From assembly GCA_902567145.1 (NCBI GenBank), contig CACFLM010000022.1, positions 1-13,038 on the forward strand: a DNA stretch of 13,038 nt. The letters run 5' to 3'. Position 1 is the stretch's first letter; every line of letters begins with the position of its first letter. Source of the stretch: an uncultured Alphaproteobacteria bacterium. GTDB lineage: Bacteria; Pseudomonadota; Alphaproteobacteria; TMED127. The position numbers were made by a program, and so were the translations under genes. The notes under the pieces are model-generated. The model was not told the DNA's origin, made no database searches, and saw only the letters and a program-made list of their open reading frames with translations. Shown in pieces: positions 1 through 6,882 of this stretch.

Positions 1-226
1 TCTGACTAGCGCAACCAGTAACAACAATTTGATGATTAGGAAACTTTTTTGAAGCTTTCCTAACCTCGTTGATAGATTTTTTCACAGCTTGATTGGTAAC
101 AGCACAGGTATTTATTACAATTTTGTTTTTTAAATTTCTTTGTTTAATAATATTAGTAATAATCTCTGATTCAAAAAAATTTAAACGGCAACCTAAGTTA
201 ATAACCTTAGAATCATTTTTTTTCAT
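1..226 (-). CDS. mtaB: MtaB-like tRNA methylthiotransferase, N-terminal part (cut off by the left edge)
   Basis: This is the first 75 codons of a radical-SAM methylthiotransferase of the MiaB/MtaB/RimO superfamily. The visible part is the N-terminal methylthiotransferase domain that holds the auxiliary [4Fe-4S] cluster. Its three expected cysteines are C13 in NLGCRLN, C41 in INTCAVTNQA and C72 in VTGCASQ. The 'LGCRLNFFESE' and 'NTCAVT' forms fit MtaB (2-methylthio-N6-threonylcarbamoyladenosine at tRNA position 37) better than MiaB, but the radical-SAM CxxxCxxC and TRAM domains lie outside the window, so the subfamily is inferred. The ATG (226-224) overlaps the dapF stop in an ATGA arrangement, and a GGA lies about 8 nt upstream, indicating translational coupling with dapF. 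The dapF-mtaB pair is common in alphaproteobacteria. Confidence 0.88.
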   Translation of the reverse strand, partial: MKKNDSKVINLGCRLNFFESEIITNIIKQRNLKNKIVINTCAVTNQAVKKSINEVRKASKKFPNHQIVVTGCASQ

Positions 227-1056
227 TTTGTATATCCATTTAAGTCAATTTTTCCTTCATACACTAACTTTGCTTCTCCGATAGTTAAAATATGTCCATC
301 TCGCGTTATTTCAACATTTAAATCTCCACCACTCATATTTACTTCAACTGTTTTGTCGCAGTGTTGTGACTTATGTGAGGCAAATACAGAAGCTCCTGCC
401 CCGGAGCCACACGCATTAGTGAGTCCAACACCTCTTTCATAAGTTAAAATATTTATTTTATTTCTAGAAATAATTTTAACTGCACTTATGTTGACTCCAT
501 CTGGAAAAAATCTTTTTTTTAGAATCTCATTGGAATCATTCTCTAAATCTTTTTTTTTTAAACTTTCTACAAAAAAAATAAGATGAGGGTTGCCAATATT
601 AATTGCAAAACCACCCTTTAGATATTTTAAATTAAAATCAAGATCTGAAGTGTTGATTTCAAAATTTAAAGGGATTTTATCCCACCTTAAATTTGGCTTC
701 CCAAGATCAACCACAATATTTTCATCGGTTTGTTTTTCTATATCAATTAAACCTGAATTTGTCTCAACAGTTAAATTACTTTTATTAAATTTTCTAAAGT
801 AATACTTGCCAATGCACCTTAATGCATTCCCACAAATTTCTGCCTCAGAACCATCCTTATTAAAAAATCTTGAAATTATATCAGAATAATTATTTTCTGC
901 TTCTTCTATAAATACAACTAAATCACATCCTATCCCAATCTTCCTATCACATATAAATTTAACTAATTCATCTGAAATTTTAAGATCGGTATAATCCGTA
1001 AAGATAGCAAAATCATTTCCGAGACCGTGTGCTTTTAGAAAATTAAAATGAGTCAT
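223..1056 (-). CDS. dapF: Diaminopimelate epimerase
   Basis: DapF is a cytoplasmic, cofactor-independent epimerase. It converts LL-diaminopimelate to the meso form for lysine and peptidoglycan synthesis. The protein has 277 aa, the usual length, and shows all signatures. These are HGLGNDF at about residues 10-16, the first catalytic cysteine C75 in EICGNALRC, GNPH at about 155-158, and the second catalytic cysteine C216 in the ERGVGLTNACGSGAGAS block (about 208-223). The two Cys blocks come from the two pseudo-symmetric halves of the fold. The gene is divergent from ffh and overlaps mtaB by 4 nt at its 3' end. No strong Shine-Dalgarno is close to the ATG; an AGGA lies about 18 nt upstream. 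A run of ten A on the coding strand (plus-strand T at 550-559) is read in frame, so the gene looks intact. Confidence 0.97.
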   Translation of the reverse strand: MTHFNFLKAHGLGNDFAIFTDYTDLKISDELVKFICDRKIGIGCDLVVFIEEAENNYSDIISRFFNKDGSEAEICGNALRCIGKYYFRKFNKSNLTVETNSGLIDIEKQTDENIVVDLGKPNLRWDKIPLNFEINTSDLDFNLKYLKGGFAINIGNPHLIFFVESLKKKDLENDSNEILKKRFFPDGVNISAVKIISRNKINILTYERGVGLTNACGSGAGASVFASHKSQHCDKTVEVNMSGGDLNVEITRDGHILTIGEAKLVYEGKIDLNGYTK

Positions 1057-1178
1057 TATAAATCTTAATAAATTCCTTTTAGAATTAAATCTTTTTTGTT
1101 ATAAACACAATCAATAAATATCAGTCAGTCCACGAGTTTCGTGCACTGACTTTTTTTGTTTTAATAAATGGAATTAGA
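1057..1178. promoter_or_regulatory. Divergent dapF/ffh control region
   Basis: This 122-nt spacer separates the heads of dapF (minus) and ffh (plus), so it must carry promoters for both directions unless ffh is read from elsewhere. On the plus strand a TATAAA box lies at 1100-1105 with only a weak T-rich -35 region. It would start an RNA near 1112, just before the stem-loop at 1124-1150. On the minus strand the same AT-rich patch gives TATAAC (1103-1098), a plausible -10 for dapF. No clear -35 consensus supports either call. These boxes are common by chance in DNA this AT-rich, so only the presence of a control region is well supported. Confidence 0.4.
1124..1162 (+). terminator. Stem-loop plus T-run just upstream of ffh (terminator/attenuator-like)
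   Basis: The arms 1124-1135 and 1139-1150 form a 12-position stem with 11 Watson-Crick pairs and one C-C mismatch (1130/1144). The loop is 3 nt (1136-1138). Seven T follow at 1151-1157, then G and four more T. This is the form of an intrinsic terminator on the plus strand, and it ends only 16 nt before the ffh ATG. No plus-strand gene lies upstream to need termination, since dapF points the other way. It may instead be an attenuator in the ffh leader or the 3' end of a very short RNA. From memory, a candidate structured RNA upstream of ffh has been described in Pelagibacter; I cannot confirm that this sequence belongs to it. Confidence 0.6.
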
Positions 1179-2558
1179 ATGTTTGAAAATTTAACCGAAA
1201 AAATCTCTAGTATTTTTGAAAAAATCAAAGGGAAAGGTATAATTGATGAGGAAACTCTTAATAATGTAATGAGAGAAATTAGAGTTGCACTTCTTGAGTC
1301 TGACGTTTCTCTATCAGTAGCCAAGGAATTTATTGAAAAAGTAAAACTAAGTGCGGTAGGACAGGAAATTGTTAAAAGTATTTCCCCTGATCAGATGATA
1401 GTTAAAATTGTAAATGACGAACTCACAAAACTCCTCGGCTCTGAAAATGACGACTTAAATCTTAATACGAAGCCACCTTGCCTTATTTTGATGGTTGGAC
1501 TTCAAGGCTCGGGAAAAACAACTACCTCGGCAAAGCTTGCAACATGGATTTCTAAACACACCAAAAAAAAAATTATGATGGCTTCTTTAGATATTTATAG
1601 ACCAGCTGCTCAAGAACAGCTTATAAAGCTTGGAAAAGATAATAATATTGATACCCTTGAGTTACAGAATAATAAATCTCCTCTACAAATAGCCCAGATT
1701 GCATTCAATACTGCAAGAGACTCTGATACTGATATTTTAATATTAGATAGTGCGGGTAGAAATCACATAGATAAAAAGATGATGAAAGAGATAAAGGAAA
1801 TTTCTGAGAAATTTAAATTTTCAGAGATTCTATTAGTTTCTGATTCTATGACTGGGCAAGATGCCGTAAACACTGCAGAAAGTTTTTCAAATCAACTAGA
1901 TCTTAGCGGAATAATTTTAACAAGAATTGACGGTGATGCTAGAGGTGGGGCTGCACTTTCAATGAGGTATGTAACAAAAAAACCAATTAAATTTTTGGGA
2001 GTTGGAGAAAAAATTAATGATTTAGAAATTTTTCATCCTGATAGAATTTCAAATAGGATTTTAGGAATGGGAGATGTAGTATCATTAGTTGAAAAAGCGT
2101 CTGAAGAAATAAATGAAGCAGAAGCAAAACAGATGCAAAAAAAATTCCTCAAAGGAAGATTCACTTTATTAGATTATTCAAAACAGTTAGACCAGCTTAC
2201 TAAAATGGGTGGCATCCAAAGCATTATGAAGTATCTTCCAGGTTTATCTGGATTAAAGGAAAAAATGGAAGAAAAAATGGAGAATAACGATATCTTTAAA
2301 AAGCAAAAAGCAATTATAAGCTCCATGACACCCAGAGAAAGAATTCATCCAGAATTAGTTAAAGCTTCAAGAAAAATAAGAATTTCAAAAGGATCTGGTA
2401 CTCATGTTCAAGATATTAATAAGCTTCTGAAACAATTTAAAAAAATGAGCCAGATGATGAAGAAAATGGGTAAAAATCCAAACTTAGATAACATCATGAA
2501 TTCAGATCAATTAGGAGATCTTAAAAATTTATTAAATAAAAACAAACCCATACATTAA
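1179..2558 (+). CDS. ffh: Signal recognition particle GTPase Ffh (SRP54)
   Basis: Ffh binds 4.5S RNA and the signal sequences of nascent membrane proteins, and delivers ribosomes to the FtsY receptor at the inner membrane. The 459-aa protein is full length. It has a helical N domain (about 1-95) and a G domain with the P-loop GLQGSGKTT (107-115), DIYRPAA (138-144), DSAGR (190-194, a conservative change from DTAGR) and [10 protein letters not shown] (248-257, the G4 region). The C-terminal M domain (about 325-430) is rich in methionine, with SMTPRER (382-388) and the RNA-binding stretch [11 protein letters not shown] (397-407). The ATG is preceded by a weak GGA, and a terminator-like stem-loop lies in the leader. 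The stop is followed 13 nt later by rpsP, so the genes are probably co-transcribed. Confidence 0.98.
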   Translation: MFENLTEKISSIFEKIKGKGIIDEETLNNVMREIRVALLESDVSLSVAKEFIEKVKLSAVGQEIVKSISPDQMIVKIVNDELTKLLGSENDDLNLNTKPPCLILMVGLQGSGKTTTSAKLATWISKHTKKKIMMASLDIYRPAAQEQLIKLGKDNNIDTLELQNNKSPLQIAQIAFNTARDSDTDILILDSAGRNHIDKKMMKEIKEISEKFKFSEILLVSDSMTGQDAVNTAESFSNQLDLSGIILTRIDGDARGGAALSMRYVTKKPIKFLGVGEKINDLEIFHPDRISNRILGMGDVVSLVEKASEEINEAEAKQMQKKFLKGRFTLLDYSKQLDQLTKMGGIQSIMKYLPGLSGLKEKMEEKMENNDIFKKQKAIISSMTPRERIHPELVKASRKIRISKGSGTHVQDINKLLKQFKKMSQMMKKMGKNPNLDNIMNSDQLGDLKNLLNKNKPIH

Positions 2559-2571
2559 GAAAGGAAAAGTT

Positions 2572-3078
2572 ATGTCAGTATCATTAAGATTATCTAGAGG
2601 AGGTTCTAAGAAAAGACCTTTTTTTAGAATTGTTGCAGCAGATATACGTGCACCCAGAGATGGTAAATATCTAGAAAGATTGGGGACTTATAATCCTATG
2701 CGACCCAAAGATGATCCAGAAAGAATTTATTTGAATGTTGAGAGAATCAAATATTGGTTATCTGTAGGTGCGAGACCAACTGATAGAGTTACAAAATTTT
2801 TGGCTAAAGAGGGGTTGGCAGAGAAACCTGTAATACCAAAACAAACAAAGCAGGACAAGCCTAAAAAGAAAACCCTTGAAAAAGTTAAGGCAAAAGAAGA
2901 AAAACTTAAGTCGAAACAAGAAATGAAAGATGCAGCTTCAGAAGTATCCTCTAATGATGCACCACAAACACCAGCAGCCGAAACTCCTAAATCAGATGAA
3001 TCCGGGACCAAAGCTGATGTGACCAAAACCGAGGAAAATTTAAAAAATTCAGCATCAGCAGACGATGAAAAAAGTTAA
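2572..3078 (+). CDS. rpsP: 30S ribosomal protein S16 with a long charged C-terminal tail
   Basis: S16 is a small-subunit protein that binds 16S rRNA early in assembly. Residues 1 to about 82 are a complete S16 core: [20 protein letters not shown] at the N-terminus, then [14 protein letters not shown], and [12 protein letters not shown] near its end. Most S16 proteins stop about here. This one continues for about 86 residues rich in Lys, Glu, Ala, Ser, Thr and Asp, with no hydrophobic core. The tail is probably disordered and can be exposed on the ribosome. An AGGAAA ribosome-binding site (about 2562-2567) sits well placed before the ATG. The gene opens the rpsP-rimM-trmD-rplS group. A long ORF on the opposite strand within it is only a shadow of the tail. 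Confidence 0.97.
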   Translation: MSVSLRLSRGGSKKRPFFRIVAADIRAPRDGKYLERLGTYNPMRPKDDPERIYLNVERIKYWLSVGARPTDRVTKFLAKEGLAEKPVIPKQTKQDKPKKKTLEKVKAKEEKLKSKQEMKDAASEVSSNDAPQTPAAETPKSDESGTKADVTKTEENLKNSASADDEKS

Positions 3079-3100
3079 AGTGGTTTGTTATATCAATTAA

Positions 3101-3115
3101 GGAAAAAGAAAAATT
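3101..3115 (+). promoter_or_regulatory. Ribosome-binding site and ATT initiation codon of rimM
   Basis: GGAAAAAG at 3101-3108 is the only SD-like sequence between rpsP and rimM. It lies immediately after an in-frame TAA (3098-3100). ATT at 3113-3115 follows nine bases after the GGA, which is normal spacing. Between the TAA and the conserved RimM N-terminus (IVVGKFG, from 3131) the frame contains only two near-cognate start codons, ATT at 3113 and ATA at 3131. ATT fits both the spacing and the expected N-terminal length. ATT is the known start of infC in enteric bacteria. This call is inferred from sequence alone. Confidence 0.7.
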
Positions 3116-3607
3116 ACACTAGAAAATAAAATAGTTGTAGGAAAGTTTGGCAAGACTTACGGAGTTAGTGGATTAATTTCAATACATAGTTTTTGTGCAG
3201 AAAAGAAAAATATTTTAAAATTTAAAGATTTCTTTATAGATGAGAAAAGTAAAATTAAAATCAGATTCCATCTTATTTCTAACAAAATTTTATGCAGGAT
3301 TAATGATATAGGTAATCTAGAAGATATAAAAAAATTTACTGGAAAACTGATATTAATTGATAGACATCAATTACCAAAATTAAATAATAACAACTTCTAT
3401 TTTAATGATCTTTTAAAAAAAAATGTTTATGTGAATAAAACAAAAATTGGAATAGTAAATAACATTAAAAATCATGGTGCCGGAGATTATTTAGAAATTT
3501 TAAATAACAAAAAAGAAACTTTAGTGCCATTTAATAATACTCACATTATAGAAATTAATCTTGAGAAAGGTGTCATTTTTCTCAATCCAATCTATTATGA
3601 AATTTAA
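3113..3607 (+). CDS. rimM: 16S rRNA processing / 30S maturation factor RimM (ATT start)
   Basis: RimM binds S19 and helps mature the head of the 30S subunit. From the ATT the frame is open for 164 aa, normal for RimM. It starts with TLENKIVVGKFGKTYGVSGL, the typical N-terminal VGK.GK.YG...G block. GNLEDIKKFTGKLILIDR (about residues 64-81) follows, closing the N-terminal domain. The C-terminal PRC-barrel has FYFNDLLKKNVYV, IGIVNNIKNHGAGDYLEI and the closing LVPF...[12 protein letters not shown]. Position in the operon (S16-RimM-TrmD-L19) is classical. The oddity is that the reading frame contains no ATG at all, and no GTG or TTG near the N-terminus. The last 11 nt overlap trmD. A base missing from the sequence is the alternative to an ATT start, but the frame is otherwise clean. 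Confidence 0.9.
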   Translation: MTLENKIVVGKFGKTYGVSGLISIHSFCAEKKNILKFKDFFIDEKSKIKIRFHLISNKILCRINDIGNLEDIKKFTGKLILIDRHQLPKLNNNNFYFNDLLKKNVYVNKTKIGIVNNIKNHGAGDYLEILNNKKETLVPFNNTHIIEINLEKGVIFLNPIYYEI

Positions 3608-4301
3608 AATACTTACCTTGTTTCCTGAAATATTTCCTGGACCACTAGCTCACTCTATATCAGGAAAAGCATTATCAAAAAATATCTTTACAATTGAAAC
3701 ATTGAATATAAGAAGTTTTGCTGATAACAAATCACAAACTGTAGATGATAGTTCTTATGGCGGTGGACCTGGAATGATTATTAAACCAGATGTTTTACAA
3801 AGAACATTAGATGCAGCTTCAACTAAGAAGAATAATAGAAAAATCATTTTCCTATCCCCAGGGGGAAAGCAACTAAATTCAAGAATTGTAAAAAAATTAA
3901 TTAAGTTTGAAGAAATTATAATTATTTGCGGCAGATATGAGGGAGTTGATGACAGATTCTTAAAGTATAATAAAATTGAAGAAATTTCTGTAGGTGATTT
4001 TGTGTTATCCGGTGGAGAAATAGCATCAATTATTTTAATTGATACTTGCGTAAGACTCATTCCTGAAGTATTAGGTAATAAAAATAGTTTGAAATCTGAA
4101 AGCTTTCAAAACCATTTGTTGGAATATCCCCAGTTTACTAAACCAAGTAATTGGATGGGGATGAAGGTTCCCAAAGTTCTACTTAGTGGAAATCATAGTG
4201 AGATTTCAGATTGGAGATTAAAAGAGTCGATTAAAAAAACTAAAAGAATGAGACCGGATTTATTTGAAATGTACGTTAGAAAAAATAAGGAGGAAGAATG
4301 A
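3597..4301 (+). CDS. trmD: tRNA (guanine-N1-)-methyltransferase TrmD
   Basis: TrmD methylates G37 of tRNAs with S-adenosylmethionine, which prevents +1 frameshifting. The ATG at 3597 gives 234 aa and the conserved N-terminus [17 protein letters not shown]. An in-frame TTG at 3561 would add 12 residues unlike the family. The SPOUT trefoil-knot domain shows [13 protein letters not shown] (52-64), LSPGGK (86-91, where SPxGK is usual), [10 protein letters not shown] (111-120), [11 protein letters not shown] (131-141) and [14 protein letters not shown] (147-160). D149 corresponds to the catalytic aspartate. The C-terminal tRNA-binding domain has [20 protein letters not shown] and DWRLKES. The gene overlaps rimM by 11 nt, has no visible Shine-Dalgarno, and overlaps rplS by 4 nt. 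Expression probably depends on coupling to rimM. Confidence 0.97.
   Translation: MKFKILTLFPEIFPGPLAHSISGKALSKNIFTIETLNIRSFADNKSQTVDDSSYGGGPGMIIKPDVLQRTLDAASTKKNNRKIIFLSPGGKQLNSRIVKKLIKFEEIIIICGRYEGVDDRFLKYNKIEEISVGDFVLSGGEIASIILIDTCVRLIPEVLGNKNSLKSESFQNHLLEYPQFTKPSNWMGMKVPKVLLSGNHSEISDWRLKESIKKTKRMRPDLFEMYVRKNKEEE
4286..4293 (+). promoter_or_regulatory. Consensus Shine-Dalgarno for rplS inside the end of trmD
   Basis: TAAGGAGG is a perfect complement to the 3' end of 16S rRNA. It lies 4 nt before the rplS ATG at 4298 and inside the last codons of trmD. It is the strongest ribosome-binding site in the window. It would let L19 be made in excess over TrmD, which has no visible site of its own. 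Confidence 0.8.
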
Positions 4302-4816
4302 ATACACTTGAAAAATTTGAAAAAGAACATCTTAAAGAGTTGGAATCAGATAGAAAACTCCCAACATTTAACTCTGGGGATACAATAAAGGTGCACCTTA
4401 AAGTTAAAGAAGGAGAAAAAGAAAGAATACAGATTTTTGAAGGTGTTTGTATCGCAAGAAAAAATGCAGGTATTAACTCCTCGTTCACAGTTAGAAAAAT
4501 TTCATATGGAGAAGGGATTGAAAGGATTCTTCCTCTATTCTCTCCTCAAATTAGTAAAATTGAAATAGTTAAAGCTGGTAGCGTAAGGAGGTCTAAACTC
4601 TACTATTTAAGAAAAAGAAGTGGGAAATCTGCTAGAATTGCAGAAAAGAATGTTATTAATCAATCAACTAAGCCATCAACTGATAAAAATATTGTTTCTG
4701 AAAAAAAAACCTCTAATCAAGAAACTTCAAAAGAAAACGCTAAAAAATTGGATGATATTCAAAAAGAATCAATCAAGTCTGAAAAGATAGAAGAGATAGT
4801 TGATGAAAAAAAATAA
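4298..4816 (+). CDS. rplS: 50S ribosomal protein L19 with a charged C-terminal tail
   Basis: L19 sits at the 30S-50S interface. Residues 1 to about 117 form the full L19 core. Landmarks are [20 protein letters not shown] (24-43), [13 protein letters not shown] (44-56) and the block [21 protein letters not shown] (62-82). [15 protein letters not shown] (91-105) and [11 protein letters not shown] close the core. Family members usually end here. Here about 55 further residues follow, rich in Lys, Glu, Ser, Asn and Ile and probably unstructured, much like the tail of S16 in the same operon. The start overlaps the trmD stop (ATGA), with a consensus Shine-Dalgarno just upstream. It is the last of the ribosome/tRNA genes, and the 37-nt gap after it is the largest on this strand. 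Confidence 0.97.
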   Translation: MNTLEKFEKEHLKELESDRKLPTFNSGDTIKVHLKVKEGEKERIQIFEGVCIARKNAGINSSFTVRKISYGEGIERILPLFSPQISKIEIVKAGSVRRSKLYYLRKRSGKSARIAEKNVINQSTKPSTDKNIVSEKKTSNQETSKENAKKLDDIQKESIKSEKIEEIVDEKK

Positions 4817-4853
4817 TATTTTTTAGACTTCTTTTAAGTTATATATTTATTTT
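4817..4853 (+). promoter_or_regulatory. rplS-leuC spacer with a possible leaderless promoter for leuC
   Basis: This 37-nt spacer holds no Shine-Dalgarno for leuC and no hairpin that would end the upstream operon. TATATT at 4842-4847 could be a -10 box, which would place a transcript start at or next to the leuC ATG (4854) and make the message leaderless. There is no convincing -35 sequence, and such boxes occur often by chance in AT-rich spacers. Confidence 0.2.
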
Positions 4854-6248
4854 ATGAAGCCTAGAACTTTATTTGATAAAATTTGGGAGAGTCATTTAGT
4901 TGACAAGCAAGAAGACGGAACTTGTTTAATATACATTGACAGACATCTTGTCCATGAAGTGACAAGCCCACAAGCCTTTGAAGGACTTCGAGATAGTGGA
5001 AGGATGGTAAGAAGACCTAACCATACTTTTGCGGTCGCTGACCACAACGTTCCAACAAGTGACAGATCAAAAGGAATAAAAAATAAAGAAAGTAGAATCC
5101 AAGTAGAAACTCTAGAAAATAATTGTAATGAATTTAATATAAACTTTTTTCCCTTGCTTGACAAAAGACAAGGTATTGTCCACATAGTTGGTCCAGAACA
5201 GGGAATAACTCAACCTGGAATGACAATTGTTTGTGGTGATAGCCATACTGCAACTCACGGTGCGTTTGGAGCCCTTGCTTTTGGTATTGGAACAAGTGAA
5301 GTTGAACACGTCTTGGCATCACAAACCTTAATTCAAAAACCAGCAAAAAATATGAGAATTAGTGTCACAGGTTCTGTAGGTCCTAGTGTTACCTCCAAAG
5401 ATATAATATTAAAAATTATTGGAACAATTGGAACTGCGGGAGGAACTGGTTATGTTATTGAATACAGTGGTGAAGCTATTAAAAATCTATCGATTGAAGG
5501 TAGGATGACCATTTGTAATATGAGCATCGAAGGTGGTGCCAGAGCAGGATTAATTGCCCCGGATCATAAAACCTTCCAATATATCAAAGGTAGGCCTTAT
5601 GCCCCCAAAGGAGAAAACTGGGAAAAAGCAGTAAAATATTGGAAGACGCTACTAACCGAGGATGGAGCTTCGTATGATAAAGAAGTAAAAATTCAAGCAA
5701 GCAAAATTGAACCACAAGTTACATGGGGCACAAGTCCTCAAGACGTTGTTTCAATTAATGGTAAAATCCCAGATCCAAAAGAAATTAAAGATGTAAATAG
5801 AAGAAATGCCACTCTAAGATCACTAGAGTACATGGGGTTAAAACCAAATCAAAAGATTAAAGAAATTGAAATAGATAGAGTTTTTATAGGTTCTTGTACA
5901 AATGGAAGAATTGAAGATTTAAGAGAGGTTGCAAAGGTTGTAGAAGGGAAGAAGGTTATTGTTAACTCAATGATTGTTCCCGGTTCAGGTCTGGTTAAAC
6001 AGCAGGCTGAAAAAGAAGGAATAGATAAGATATTAATTAGTGCTGGTTTTGATTGGAGAGAACCTGGTTGCTCAATGTGTCTGGCGATGAATCCCGATCA
6101 ACTCAAACCCAAGGAGAGATGTGCTTCAACCTCTAACAGAAATTTTGAAGGCAGACAAGGTCGAGAAGGCAGAACTCATCTTGTTAGTCCCGCCATTGCG
6201 GCGGCGACTGCAATCAGGGGGAAATTAAGCCTCGTAGAAGATTTGTAA
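4854..6248 (+). CDS. leuC: 3-isopropylmalate dehydratase, large subunit
   Basis: With LeuD this aconitase-family enzyme isomerises 2-isopropylmalate to 3-isopropylmalate in leucine synthesis. The 464-aa length is standard. Signatures run through the protein: [20 protein letters not shown] (26-45), [20 protein letters not shown] (127-146), [12 protein letters not shown] (226-237) and GSCTNGR (346-352). The [4Fe-4S] cluster ligands are C348, C406 and C409, the last two in PGCSMC. The conserved C-terminal block [20 protein letters not shown] (421-440) binds substrate. The ATG has no Shine-Dalgarno. The stop codon is followed directly by the leuD ATG with no spacer, so the two subunits are almost certainly co-translated. 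No leuA is in the window. Confidence 0.98.
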   Translation: MKPRTLFDKIWESHLVDKQEDGTCLIYIDRHLVHEVTSPQAFEGLRDSGRMVRRPNHTFAVADHNVPTSDRSKGIKNKESRIQVETLENNCNEFNINFFPLLDKRQGIVHIVGPEQGITQPGMTIVCGDSHTATHGAFGALAFGIGTSEVEHVLASQTLIQKPAKNMRISVTGSVGPSVTSKDIILKIIGTIGTAGGTGYVIEYSGEAIKNLSIEGRMTICNMSIEGGARAGLIAPDHKTFQYIKGRPYAPKGENWEKAVKYWKTLLTEDGASYDKEVKIQASKIEPQVTWGTSPQDVVSINGKIPDPKEIKDVNRRNATLRSLEYMGLKPNQKIKEIEIDRVFIGSCTNGRIEDLREVAKVVEGKKVIVNSMIVPGSGLVKQQAEKEGIDKILISAGFDWREPGCSMCLAMNPDQLKPKERCASTSNRNFEGRQGREGRTHLVSPAIAAATAIRGKLSLVEDL

Positions 6249-6854
6249 ATGGATAAATTTAAAAAGATTAAAGGTATTGCTGCACCATTACCAATGATTA
6301 ACATAGATACAGATATGATCATTCCAAAGCAATTTCTTAAGACCATAAAAAGATCGGGACTAGGTAAAAATTTGTTTCACGAATTAAGGTATGACCTAAA
6401 TGGAAACATTAAAAATGATTTTGTTTTAAATTGGGACTATTATAAAAAATCAACAATCCTCATAACTGGAGAAAATTTTGGTTGTGGAAGTAGTCGAGAG
6501 CATGCACCCTGGTCATTGCTTGATTTTGGATTTAGGTGTATAATTGCCCCAAGCTTTGCGGATATTTTTTTTAATAATTGTTTTAAAAATGGTATTCTCC
6601 CCATAAAACTAAGTGGTGATCAAACTAGTTATCTTATACAACTAGCTGAGAAGAAAGAAATAATTACAATTGATCTTGAAAAACAAGAAATATCAAACAA
6701 AGATGGAATGATTATAAGCTTTGACGTTGATCCATTTAGAAAAAAATGTCTTTTAGAGGGTTTGGATGATATAGCACTTACATTAAAAAAATCTGAGAAA
6801 ATTGATTCTTATGAAGAAAAAGTGAATAAATCTAGACCTTGGCTAGATTTATGA
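6249..6854 (+). CDS. leuD: 3-isopropylmalate dehydratase, small subunit
   Basis: LeuD is the swivel-domain subunit that completes the isopropylmalate isomerase active site with LeuC. The 201-aa protein has the expected [19 protein letters not shown] (14-32) and [20 protein letters not shown] (76-95), the substrate-binding loop and helix. [20 protein letters not shown] (100-119) follows. The gene begins on the base after the leuC stop. The weak AGAAG upstream (about 6236-6240) is the only ribosome-binding candidate, which suits coupling to leuC translation. Length, motifs and neighbours agree, and there is nothing unusual about the protein. Confidence 0.98.
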   Translation: MDKFKKIKGIAAPLPMINIDTDMIIPKQFLKTIKRSGLGKNLFHELRYDLNGNIKNDFVLNWDYYKKSTILITGENFGCGSSREHAPWSLLDFGFRCIIAPSFADIFFNNCFKNGILPIKLSGDQTSYLIQLAEKKEIITIDLEKQEISNKDGMIISFDVDPFRKKCLLEGLDDIALTLKKSEKIDSYEEKVNKSRPWLDL

Positions 6855-6882
6855 TCCATATAATTTATTATTTTAATTCACA
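6855..6882 (+). promoter_or_regulatory. leuD-leuB spacer with a TATAAT box
   Basis: The 28-nt spacer contains an exact TATAAT at 6859-6864, 18 nt before the leuB ATG, and no Shine-Dalgarno. If used, it would start an mRNA with a leader of about 12 nt. The -35 region lies inside the end of leuD and has at best a TAGACC-like hexamer at poor (20 nt) spacing. An exact hexamer can arise by chance here. Confidence 0.25.

Noticed and set aside
93..284. 63-aa plus-strand frame, hydrophobic
   Set aside because: It lies opposite mtaB and the end of dapF, which carry clear family motifs; its hydrophobic look comes from antisense of Lys/Asn-rich codons.
550..559. Ten-base homopolymer in dapF as a frameshift or programmed slippage site
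   Set aside because: The frame is open and motifs are correct on both sides, so there is no need for slippage.
1121..1160. Stem-loop as 4.5S (SRP) RNA gene next to ffh
   Set aside because: It is too short and lacks the conserved SRP RNA tetraloop and internal-loop sequences.
2727..3026. 99-aa minus-strand frame inside rpsP
   Set aside because: Shadow of the S16 core end and charged tail; no motif, no SD, no promoter.
3561..3596. Upstream TTG start for trmD adding 12 residues
   Set aside because: No SD lies before it, the added residues do not look like the family, and the ATG at 3597 gives the conserved N-terminus.
5112..5346. Two overlapping minus-strand frames inside leuC
   Set aside because: They lie opposite the conserved Leu[14 protein letters not shown] block, which fixes the coding strand.
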